From the NCBI GenBank assembly GCA_029069015.1, contig JAIEBL010000274.1:1-5501 (forward strand): a DNA stretch of 5,501 bases, written 5' to 3'. The translations under genes and the position numbers were made by a program. A model generated the notes under the pieces. The model was not told the origin of the DNA, searched no databases, and saw only the letters and a list, made by a program, of their open reading frames with translations. How positions within the stretch are numbered: position 1 is the stretch's first letter; each line of letters starts with the position of its first letter. Below are positions 1-4,258 of the stretch, in pieces. This DNA comes from Clostridiales bacterium. GTDB taxonomy: Bacteria; Bacillota; Clostridia; Christensenellales; Pumilibacteraceae.

Positions 1-214
1 CGCCGTTTGCGGGCAGCTCCAAACCCGTAGCTACGACGATAAAGAGGGCAACAAGCGGTATGCGACCGAAGTCGTTGCCGACGACGTGGAATTTTTAGGC
101 GGTGGCGGAGACCAAGCCGGCAACGGTGGCGGAAACGGCTCGTACGAAAGAACGTCCGCCCCCAAGAAAGTGAGCGAGCTTAAACCCGTAGAAGACGACG
201 GGTTGCCGTTCTGA
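1..214 (+). CDS. ssb: Single-stranded DNA-binding protein SSB, C-terminal part (5' end outside window)
   Basis: Reading in frame from position 2 gives about 70 residues that end at TGA 212-214. The first part carries [20 protein letters not shown] and then ADDVEFL, the last strands of the SSB OB fold. A Gly/Asn-rich flexible linker follows, then the acidic tip DDGLPF. SSB coats single-stranded DNA in replication, repair and recombination, and in this family the acidic tip docks partner proteins. The tip has a Gly between the acidic pair and LPF, where many SSBs have another acidic residue; this is a small deviation. rpsR lies 29 bases downstream on the same strand, matching the widespread rpsF-ssb-rpsR operon, so rpsF is expected just upstream of the window. 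The identification is firm. The start and the N-terminal half cannot be seen. Confidence 0.96.
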   Translation, partial: AVCGQLQTRSYDDKEGNKRYATEVVADDVEFLGGGGDQAGNGGGNGSYERTSAPKKVSELKPVEDDGLPF

Positions 215-232
215 GTCTTATTTAACGAGAAC

Positions 233-237
233 AGGAG
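233..237 (+). promoter_or_regulatory. Ribosome binding site of rpsR
   Basis: AGGAG lies 6 bases upstream of the ATG at 244. It is a strong Shine-Dalgarno match and fixes the rpsR start. No promoter is evident in the 29-base ssb-rpsR gap, so the two genes are probably cotranscribed. Confidence 0.85.
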
Positions 238-243
238 TTTATT

Positions 244-504
244 ATGGAACCTAAAAAAATCGAAAACGAAGAGAAGGGCAAGCGCGTTCGCCGCGCCCCC
301 AAGAAGAAAGTATGCGCTTTCTGCGTAGAAAAAGCGGAAGAAATCGATTATAAAGACGTTGCCAAATTAAAGCGGTACATCACCGAAAAAGGCAAGATCA
401 TTCCGCGCCGCACGAGCGGTATGTGCGCCGCGCATCAGCGTGCGCTCGCTACGGCGATCAAGCGCGCCCGCGTGATGGCGTTGCTTCCTTTCAAAGCAGA
501 ATAA
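244..504 (+). CDS. rpsR: 30S ribosomal protein S18 (bS18)
   Basis: The 86-residue product matches bS18 over its whole length. A Lys/Arg-rich N-terminal tail is followed by the core with IDYKDV (34-39), [11 protein letters not shown] (42-52), PRR (54-56), AAHQR (62-66) and the C-terminal [13 protein letters not shown]18 binds 16S rRNA in the platform of the 30S subunit next to S6. Cys24, Cys27, Cys61 and His64 form a CxxC...CxxH set, so this is the zinc-binding (C+) form of S18 rather than the cysteine-free paralogue. The gene follows ssb in the usual rpsF-ssb-rpsR order and ends at the terminator at 554-586, so it is the last gene of the operon. The start is supported by AGGAG at 233-237. Nothing in the gene looks aberrant. 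Confidence 0.98.
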   Translation: MEPKKIENEEKGKRVRRAPKKKVCAFCVEKAEEIDYKDVAKLKRYITEKGKIIPRRTSGMCAAHQRALATAIKRARVMALLPFKAE

Positions 505-515
505 TCGGCGTTTCT

Positions 516-533
516 TGTAAAGCAATCTTTACA
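516..533 (+). other. Perfect hairpin just after the rpsR stop codon
   Basis: TGTAAAG (516-522) and CTTTACA (527-533) form a perfect 7-bp stem with the tetraloop CAAT, 11 bases after the rpsR stop. No T-run follows, so it is not itself an intrinsic terminator. It could be an mRNA 3'-end stabilising or pausing structure ahead of the terminator at 554-586. A function is inferred only. Confidence 0.4.
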
Positions 534-553
534 GACGCACAATGAAACGAAAC

Positions 554-586
554 AAAAAGACCTTGTGAAAATGCAAGGTCTTTTTT
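554..586 (+). terminator. Intrinsic terminator of the ssb-rpsR operon
   Basis: GACCTTG (559-565) pairs with CAAGGTC (574-580) around an 8-base loop. Five A residues precede the stem and six T residues (581-586) follow it. The A-run and T-run can extend the stem. It lies 50 bases after the rpsR stop and is a textbook Rho-independent terminator. Confidence 0.92.
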
Positions 587-632
587 CTATTATGCGGCGC
601 ATGGAATTTTTTTACGAATTGATTTTAAGGTA

Positions 633-661
633 TTGACGGTCTTCCCAAAATCTGCTATGCT
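633..661 (+). promoter_or_regulatory. Sigma-A type promoter with extended -10, upstream of the surface protein gene
   Basis: TTGACG (633-638) is a 5/6 match to the -35 box. After exactly 17 bases comes TATGCT (656-661) as the -10, directly preceded by TGC (653-655), an extended -10 (TGn) motif. Transcription would start near 668, giving a leader of about 65 bases before the ATG at 732. It lies just after the rpsR terminator, so the surface protein gene is probably its own transcription unit. Confidence 0.75.
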
Positions 662-677
662 GATCCCGAATTGAGCG

Positions 678-700
678 GTACGCCGTAGGAAACGGCGTGC
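678..700 (+). other. Leader hairpin in the 5' UTR of the surface protein gene
   Basis: ACGCCGT (680-686) pairs with ACGGCGT (692-698) around the loop AGGAA. One wobble pair and one G-C pair extend the stem to 9 bp. It sits about 10 bases after the predicted transcription start and 19 bases ahead of the Shine-Dalgarno site. No T-run follows, so it is more likely a 5' mRNA stabiliser than an attenuator. That role is inferred. Confidence 0.45.
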
Positions 701-731
701 GGCGTGACAAAAAATAAAAGGGAGAAAAGAC

Positions 732-2495
732 ATGAACAAGAAAGCAACAAAACGTATTTCTCTTTTGGCAGCGCTCTTACTTGCATGTACGATGCTGCTT
801 ACCGCCTTTGCGCTTTTGGCGGGCGGCAAGGCGCGCGCTTTTGCGGACGGTGCAGATGCCAACCTGTTGTACATCGTAGACGCCGGGCGCGTTGACAGCA
901 CGAGCGGCGGAAAGCTGACGTACGGGTATGATCCCGCGACGTCGAGCCCTTCGTATGTAGGTTCGACAACAACTTTCATCAAACGCAATGATGGCACTTT
1001 CGGCGACATTACGGATTACAATGGGAAACCCTTAACACGGCTTTTGAATTCCTATACGGACCACCCGTTCGGCGAAGATCCAAGCGGAAAGTATTGGGGG
1101 TTTATCGACGATTACAGCGAAGATATGCCGCACCGCTTAGGCAGGGCCGGTGAGTTCGCCGCGGGATACAGCGAGTTCCGTTCGGTCAATGACGACGGAG
1201 TAACAAACGAGCTGCTTGTGTACAAGTTTGAGGTTCTCGGCAACAATGCGCTCGACGTCACCGTTATGACGCACGCACCGGACGGCTGGGGTACGGTCAA
1301 CGGCAAAATGTCCGTCAACGGGGGCGATGCGATTTCGCTTGTAGCAGATGGTAGTGACAGAAATCTTTCCGTTCCCGGTTGCGAGGGCGTTTTAGACGAC
1401 AGTGACGGTCGGCATTACCTGACGCTTACTTTCGGCGTGGACGGCGCAAAGACGGTCGTCAACGGTATTATCATTCGCAACAAGCCGAACGAGTACAATG
1501 TTTTTTACAATCTTGACGGCGGCACTAACAACGTCGCAAACACCGCTACATACACCGCCGGCACGGGTCTTACGCTTGCCGATCCCACCCGCACGGGTTA
1601 CACTTTTGACGGATGGTACGATGCGGAAAGCGGCGGCAACAAGATGACGGCGATTTCCGATACCGAGACGGGCGGCGTCACTTTGTACGCCCGTTGGAGC
1701 GTTGCGACGTACGAGATTACATACAACCTTGACGGCGGTGTCAACGATGCCGCGAACAAAGCGACTTACACCTACGGCGAAGGGTTTACGCTTGCCGATC
1801 CTACCCGCGAGGGATGCATCTTTGTCGGCTGGTATGATGCGGAACACGGCGGCAACGAAGTGACGGAGATTTCCGATGTGCAGGCGGGCAACGTCACTTT
1901 ATACGCCCGTTGGAACGGCCCGACGTATACGGTTTCGTACGTCTTGGGCGGTGGCACGAACAATGCCGCGAATGAAGCTACTTACACCTACGGCACGGGA
2001 CTTACGCTTGCCGATCCTACCCGCACGGGTTACGTCTTTGACGGCTGGTACGATGCCGGGCAGGGCGGCAATAAGGTGACGGGGATTTCCGATACGCAGA
2101 CGGGTGACGTCACTTTGTACGCCCGTTGGAGCGCCGCGACCTATACGGTTACGTACAATCTTGGCGGTGGCACCAACGCTGCTGCGAACAAAGCGACCTA
2201 TACCTACGGCGTTGGACTTACGCTTGCCGAGCCTACCCGCACGGGTTATACCTTTGACGGCTGGTATGATGCTGAAAACGGCGGCAACAAGGTGACGGCA
2301 ATTTCCGATACGCAAGCGGGCAACGTCACTTTATACGCCCGTTGGACGCAAAATGCCGCCGAAAATACTGCCGAAGAAGGAGCGACGAAAAAAGGCTGCA
2401 ATTCGAGTATCGGCGGTACGGCTCCGTTGCTTATCGGCTTACTGCTGCTCGCTGCGGGCGCAATCGTAACCCGCAAATGCAAGAAAAAGAACTGA
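732..2495 (+). CDS. Secreted surface protein with four Listeria-Bacteroides (InlB B-type) repeats and a Cys-containing C-terminal anchor
   Basis: The product has 587 residues. The start is supported by AGGGAG (719-724), 7 bases upstream. Residues 1-38 are a signal peptide: a basic N-end, a hydrophobic core at about 9-30, and a likely cleavage after Ala38 (AFA/D). Residues about 45-250 resemble the malectin-like beta-sandwich domains of clostridial surface proteins, with LLYIVDAG (45-52) and TDHPFGEDPSGKYWG (109-123). This domain call is from memory of the pattern and is moderate. Residues 255-542 hold four repeats of exactly 72 residues, each with YNLDGG-like, TLADPTR, GYTFDGWYDA and VTLYARW segments, typical of the Listeria-Bacteroides repeat family (Flg_new, PF09479). 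The tail has KKGCNSSIGG (553-562), a hydrophobic segment (about 564-580) and the basic end RKCKKKN. No LPXTG is present, so sortase anchoring is unlikely. The protein is probably displayed at the cell surface for adhesion or glycan contact; its ligand is unknown. Confidence 0.9.
   Translation: MNKKATKRISLLAALLLACTMLLTAFALLAGGKARAFADGADANLLYIVDAGRVDSTSGGKLTYGYDPATSSPSYVGSTTTFIKRNDGTFGDITDYNGKPLTRLLNSYTDHPFGEDPSGKYWGFIDDYSEDMPHRLGRAGEFAAGYSEFRSVNDDGVTNELLVYKFEVLGNNALDVTVMTHAPDGWGTVNGKMSVNGGDAISLVADGSDRNLSVPGCEGVLDDSDGRHYLTLTFGVDGAKTVVNGIIIRNKPNEYNVFYNLDGGTNNVANTATYTAGTGLTLADPTRTGYTFDGWYDAESGGNKMTAISDTETGGVTLYARWSVATYEITYNLDGGVNDAANKATYTYGEGFTLADPTREGCIFVGWYDAEHGGNEVTEISDVQAGNVTLYARWNGPTYTVSYVLGGGTNNAANEATYTYGTGLTLADPTRTGYVFDGWYDAGQGGNKVTGISDTQTGDVTLYARWSAATYTVTYNLGGGTNAAANKATYTYGVGLTLAEPTRTGYTFDGWYDAENGGNKVTAISDTQAGNVTLYARWTQNAAENTAEEGATKKGCNSSIGGTAPLLIGLLLLAAGAIVTRKCKKKN
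1494..2357 (+). repeat. Four tandem 216-bp coding repeats in the surface protein gene
   Basis: Copies start at 1494, 1710, 1926 and 2142, with an exact 216-bp period and no indels, encoding residues 255-326, 327-398, 399-470 and 471-542. Copies 1, 3 and 4 keep TRTGY with FDGWYDA, while copy 2 has TREGCIFVGWYDA and is the most divergent. The high DNA similarity would allow copy-number change by recombination between strains. Confidence 0.92.
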
Positions 2496-2604
2496 TCCCG
2501 AGCACCCGTGCTTTGCGTTTGGCGGCAGGGTAGTGCAAACGCATGAAATAAAAAAGACCTCGTATGGGTATATTTCATAGGGATAAAATAATAGCCTTCG
2601 TCTC
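2496..2604. other. Intergenic stretch after the surface protein gene, no gene seen
   Basis: Two inverted repeats are visible: TGCGTTTG (2514-2521) with CAAACGCA (2536-2543), and ATGAAATA (2543-2550) with TATTTCAT (2571-2578). Neither is followed by a T-run. The text AAAAAAGACCTCG at 2550-2562 resembles the left half of the rpsR terminator (AAAAAGACCTTG), but the matching right half is missing, so it may be a decayed terminator. No open frame here has a credible start and ribosome binding site. Confidence 0.4.
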
Positions 2605-2700
2605 CGTCATTGCGCGGAGCGAAGCGACAAAGCAATCCAGAATTATTTTAAAGTAACTTAAAGGCTGGATTGCTTCGGCAATAAATGCCTCGCAATGACG
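2605..2700. repeat. Palindromic-arm pair 1 (REP/BIME-like)
   Basis: The left arm at 2605-2640 starts CGTCATTGCG and ends AGCAATCCAG. The right arm at 2665-2700 is in inverted orientation, and 24 bases separate them. The left arm has the inner core GGAGCGAAGCGAC, which contains GCGAAGC. The inner core of the right arm (read on the minus strand) is GGCATTTATTGCC, a GGCA/TGCC stem. Each arm can fold alone through ATTGC/GCAAT, or the two arms can pair with each other. The pair follows the surface protein gene by about 110 bases and has no coding capacity. Confidence 0.85.
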
Positions 2701-2711
2701 AAATAGAAAGT

Positions 2712-2757
2712 ATAGCCCGCTAACTTCGTAGGCGAAGTATAGTGGGCTATTCTTTTT
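2712..2757. terminator. Strong hairpin terminator between the surface protein gene and the GIY-YIG gene
   Basis: ATAGCCCGCTA plus ACTTCG (2712-2728) pairs with CGAAGT, a bulged A, and TAGTGGGCTAT (2733-2750), giving about 17 bp with one G-T wobble and a TAGG loop. TCTTTTT follows on the plus strand, so termination of rightward transcription (from the surface protein gene, across repeat pair 1) is likely. The left flank gives only a weak T-rich tail on the minus strand, but the hairpin also lies downstream of the leftward GIY-YIG gene and could serve both directions. Confidence 0.75.
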
Positions 2758-2794
2758 ATGTTCAGAACAATAAATTGAAATTCAATCGTCTACT

Positions 2795-3181
2795 CGTCAT
2801 TGCGAGCCTTAGGCGAAGCAATCCAGACATCCAAGTTACTTTACGAGTTCGTTGTATAAATCTTCCCAATTTGGGTTCATTGTTTCTATTAATTTTAATT
2901 TTGCTTTACGTGAACCGCCTTTAATTTGTTTTTCACGTAGAATCGCATCGGCAATATCCGTATATGTTTCGTAATAGCCAAGTTTATCGATAGTATATTT
3001 TTTAGTAAAGCCTTCTACCGTTTTGCTTTTATGTTCCCAAACTCGACGAATTAGATCATTCGTTACACCCGTATACAGTGTCCCGTTTCTGAAATTAAAC
3101 ATTATGTATACATAAGAAACATGCTCGTTCATATTTTATTCTCTTCTGGATTGCTTTGTCGCTGCGCTCCTCGCAATGACG
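2795..3181. mobile_element. Candidate mobile element: GIY-YIG gene enclosed by inverted palindromic arms (pair 2)
   Basis: The left arm at 2795-2826 (32 bp, inner core GCCTTAGGC) and the inverted right arm at 3146-3181 (36 bp, inner core GGAGCGCAGCGAC read on the minus strand) enclose the GIY-YIG gene. The gene stop codon is 9 bases from the left arm. Its start is 13 bases from the right arm, so its weak ribosome binding site abuts the arm. The other four pairs have the same polarity but only 18-28 bases between arms, so the gene sits exactly where the short spacer would be. This fits an autonomous element with non-autonomous copies (MITE- or BIME-like) around it. No target-site duplication was recognised, and mobility is inferred. 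Confidence 0.5.
2836..3132 (-). CDS. Small stand-alone GIY-YIG nuclease (COG2827-like)
   Basis: The 98-residue product is a complete single-domain GIY-YIG protein. The first motif is YVYI (7-10) and the second is LYTG (19-22), followed by NDLIRRVWEHK (25-35) with the conserved Arg and His. AILREKQIKGGSRK (63-76) carries the likely metal-binding Glu67, and NPNWEDL (86-92) is the usual tail motif of this group. All key positions are intact and the length is normal (about 90-100 residues). GIY-YIG domains cut DNA phosphodiester bonds with a divalent metal; the substrate of these small proteins is not well established. The start at 3132 has a weak Shine-Dalgarno, AAGAG (3145-3141, 8 bases upstream). 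It is more AT-rich than the flanking core genes and lies between two inverted palindromic arms, which suggests a link to the repeats. It might instead be a housekeeping or repair nuclease that repeats landed beside. Confidence 0.88.
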   Translation of the reverse strand: MNEHVSYVYIMFNFRNGTLYTGVTNDLIRRVWEHKSKTVEGFTKKYTIDKLGYYETYTDIADAILREKQIKGGSRKAKLKLIETMNPNWEDLYNELVK

Positions 3182-3204
3182 ATATAGCGGCGATTGGTGT
3201 CAAC

Positions 3205-3290
3205 CATCATTGCGAGCCTTAGGCGAAGCAATCCGGATTCTCAACCTGTTTTTCCTGGATTGCTTCGTCGCTGCGCTCCTCGCAATGACG
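3205..3290. repeat. Palindromic-arm pair 3
   Basis: The left arm at 3205-3236 is slightly decayed: it begins CATCATT instead of CGTCATT and ends CCGG instead of CCAG. Its inner core is GCCTTAGGC. The inverted right arm is at 3255-3290, and an 18-base spacer separates the arms. No coding capacity. Confidence 0.85.
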
Positions 3291-3313
3291 ATGTAGCGGC
3301 GATTGGCATCAAC

Positions 3314-3399
3314 CGTCATTGCGAGCCTTAGGCGAAGCAATCCAGACCCTCAACCTGTTTTTCCTGGATTGCTTTGTCGCTGCGCTCCTCGCAATGACG
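3314..3399. repeat. Palindromic-arm pair 4
   Basis: The left arm at 3314-3345 has the inner core GCCTTAGGC and the inverted right arm is at 3364-3399, with an 18-base spacer. It is nearly identical to pair 3 and displaced by exactly 109 bases, so one is a tandem copy of the other. Confidence 0.88.
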
Positions 3400-3422
3400 A
3401 TGTAGCGGCGATTGGCATCAAC

Positions 3423-3519
3423 CGTCATTGCGAGCCTCAGGCGAAGCAATCCAGAGGCTATGTTTCTTTCGTAGCATTTGTTCTGGATTGCTTCGGGTGC
3501 AGGTACCCTCGCAATGACG
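3423..3519. repeat. Palindromic-arm pair 5
   Basis: The left arm at 3423-3454 has the inner core GCCTCAGGC. The inverted right arm at 3483-3519 has, read on the minus strand, the inner core GGGTACCTGCACCC, which keeps a GGGT/ACCC stem with unrelated sequence. The 28-base spacer is unlike those of pairs 3 and 4. This is the right end of the repeat island. Confidence 0.85.
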
Positions 3520-3577
3520 GTATGCAGTTTTTTATCCGCTCGTCCATAGCAGCCAAATTACTGTTTATCGTACGACT

Positions 3578-3606
3578 ATTATAACAAAAGCGCAAATAAA
3601 AAGCAA
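3578..3606 (-). promoter_or_regulatory. Possible leftward promoter facing the repeat island
   Basis: On the minus strand TATAAT (3583-3578) is preceded, after 17 bases, by TTGCTT (3606-3601), a weak -35. It would transcribe leftward through the repeat array toward the GIY-YIG gene, about 440 bases away. The -35 overlaps the terminator hairpin at 3596-3631. It is the only fair promoter candidate I found for that gene, and a chance match is quite possible. Confidence 0.25.
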
Positions 3607-3631
3607 GGATTGTCTTATCCCTGCTTTTTAT
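3596..3631. terminator. Bidirectional hairpin terminator at the right edge of the repeat island
   Basis: The left stem at 3596-3610 and right stem at 3617-3631 pair over 14 of 15 positions (one A-C mismatch) around the loop TGTCTT. The outer half is A-rich on the left and T-rich on the right, so a U-run is present in either direction. A short second candidate follows (ACCC 3645-3648, GGGT 3656-3659, then CTTTTT). No gene directly upstream explains it; it may insulate the downstream unit from the repeats. Confidence 0.6.
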
Positions 3632-3713
3632 CTCTATGATAATCACCCATGTACGGGGTCTTTTTCAATGCTCCAATCCAAGAAAACTTGTTTTGAACTG
3701 CCAAAATTTTTTA

Positions 3714-3763
3714 TGTCTGTGTCACAGAAGTGTCGAGACATTTTAAAAATAATGTTGTATAAT
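3714..3763 (+). promoter_or_regulatory. Promoter and possible operator of the DUF6809-like gene
   Basis: TATAAT (3758-3763) is a perfect -10. Seventeen bases upstream, GAGACA (3735-3740) matches the -35 at 4 of 6 positions. The palindrome TGTC-GA-GACA (3731-3740) overlaps the -35, and a second palindrome, CTGTG-T-CACAG (3717-3727), lies just upstream. Either could be a regulator binding site. Transcription would start near 3770, about 40 bases before the ATG. Confidence 0.6.
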
Positions 3764-3808
3764 ATCTGTATGCACAAATCGATATAAAAAGTGTTAGGAG
3801 TATATCTT

Positions 3809-4072
3809 ATGGAAAAATCAATTATCGAAGAAATCTATTTTAACGATTTACGTTTAAGTGAACGGCTATCATCGAGTAAGGAATATAAAAAAATATCCGA
3901 TGAAGCATACGGCTTTTATGAACGGCTGAACGATATTTTAAATGATGAACAAAAAAAGATTTTTGAAGATTTTACAAATTCGGAAAGCAGTGCATGCGCC
4001 GAGGGATGGTTATTTCACTTTAAAGAGGGGATAAAAGTCGGTTTGCTTTTAGCGATGGAGTGTTTACTATAA
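3809..4072 (+). CDS. Small conserved hypothetical protein, DUF6809-like
   Basis: The 87-residue protein is acidic, helical-looking and lacks a signal peptide or membrane segment, so it is probably cytoplasmic. I chose ATG 3809 because AGGAG (3796-3800) lies 8 bases upstream; the in-frame GTG at 3791 would put that ribosome binding site inside the coding region. The layout resembles DUF6809 proteins of Clostridia: an N-terminal IIEEIYFNDL segment, a central YERLNDILNDEQKKIFEDF stretch, and a C-terminal half ending in FKEGIKVGLLLAMECL, like the FxxGFRLGxxLMxE end of that family. This is recognised by eye and the family has no established function that I know of. It is AT-rich compared with rpsR and the ABC-F gene and sits beside the repeat island, so it may be accessory DNA. 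It has its own promoter and appears monocistronic. Confidence 0.8.
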   Translation: MEKSIIEEIYFNDLRLSERLSSSKEYKKISDEAYGFYERLNDILNDEQKKIFEDFTNSESSACAEGWLFHFKEGIKVGLLLAMECLL

Positions 4073-4093
4073 ATGTTCATTTCCGTTGCATTG

Positions 4094-4129
4094 TAAAAGT
4101 AAAACGATTTGTATCGGCGTAAACTTTTA
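4094..4129 (+). terminator. Weak candidate terminator after the DUF6809-like gene
   Basis: TAAAAGT (4094-4100) pairs with ACTTTTA (4123-4129), and inside it CGAT (4105-4108) pairs with ATCG (4113-4116) around TTGT, with an unpaired internal loop. There is no separate T-run. It may act as a weak terminator 22 bases after the stop codon; confidence is low. Confidence 0.3.
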
Positions 4130-4156
4130 TCGCTTTAAAAAACCTTGTTAAAACAG

Positions 4157-4185
4157 TGTACTTTTGCTTCTGAGTGTGGTATAAT
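4157..4185 (+). promoter_or_regulatory. Extended -10 promoter of the ABC-F gene
   Basis: TATAAT (4180-4185) is a perfect -10 directly preceded by TGG (4177-4179), an extended -10. The -35 region at 17-base spacing is poor (TGTACT, 3 of 6), as often seen with extended -10 promoters. Transcription would start near 4192, giving a leader of about 70 bases. Confidence 0.65.
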
Positions 4186-4202
4186 CTTAGGCAAGGTCAG
4201 AG

Positions 4203-4234
4203 CGGCTCGATTCGCACAGAATCGGGCTGTTTTT
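4203..4234 (+). terminator. Terminator-like hairpin in the leader of the ABC-F gene (possible attenuator)
   Basis: CGGCTCGATTC (4203-4213) pairs with GAATCGGGCTG (4219-4229) over 11 bp with two G-T wobbles around the loop GCACA, followed by TTTTT (4230-4234). It lies between the extended -10 promoter and the ATG, so transcripts from that promoter must pass it. It is oriented for the plus strand only. It could attenuate the ABC-F gene, or simply be an inefficient terminator for read-through from upstream. I found no clear antiterminator pairing or leader peptide. Confidence 0.55.
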
Positions 4235-4252
4235 GCGGGAAAGCGGTAAAAA

Positions 4253-4258
4253 GAGGTG
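4253..4258 (+). promoter_or_regulatory. Ribosome binding site of the ABC-F gene
   Basis: GAGGTG is fully complementary to the 16S anti-Shine-Dalgarno core. It ends 4 bases before the ATG at 4263; counting from GAGG the gap is 6. It supports this start. Confidence 0.75.

Larger units (their letters stand above)
3146..3454. repeat. 109-bp tandem repeat of arm-linker-arm-spacer units (about 2.8 copies)
   Basis: Units start at 3146, 3255 and 3364. Each holds a 36-bp right arm, a 23-base linker (with TAGCGGCGATTGG), a 32-bp left arm and an 18-base spacer (with TCAACCTGTTTTTC). The third unit stops after its left arm at 3454, where the sequence diverges. Units 1 and 2 differ at about eight positions, and the linkers of units 2 and 3 are identical. 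The pattern is a local amplification of the element ends, as in tandem BIMEs. Confidence 0.88.

Noticed and set aside
668..731. Riboswitch in the leader of the surface protein gene
   Set aside because: The leader is only about 65 bases with one simple hairpin, and no known aptamer pattern is visible.
732..845. Lipoprotein signal (LLAC at residues 16-19)
   Set aside because: The Cys lies in the middle of a long hydrophobic core that continues to about residue 30, and a good signal peptidase I site follows at Ala38, so ordinary secretion is more likely.
1392..2315. Minus-strand open frames of 151 and 138 codons
   Set aside because: They are shadows of the 216-bp coding repeats, and their own internal repetition mirrors the plus-strand repeats.
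3146..3519. CRISPR array (regularly spaced repeats)
   Set aside because: The arms alternate in orientation, and the linkers and spacers are themselves repeated, not unique. No Cas genes are present.
3146..3519. Integron-type attC array (imperfect palindromes at regular spacing)
   Set aside because: There are no cassette genes between the palindromes, no integrase, and no recognisable attC core sites. The 109-bp period is explained by tandem duplication.
3303..3584. Plus-strand 93-codon open frame over the repeats, and similar frames at 2742-2924 and 3458-3646 (minus)
   Set aside because: Their sequence is mostly translated repeat arms (CEPQAKQSR- and CRCAPRND-type peptides), a well-known source of spurious proteins. 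No ribosome binding sites support them.
3791..3808. GTG start adding six residues to the DUF6809-like protein
   Set aside because: The AGGAG at 3796-3800 would lie inside the coding region, while it is ideally placed for ATG 3809.
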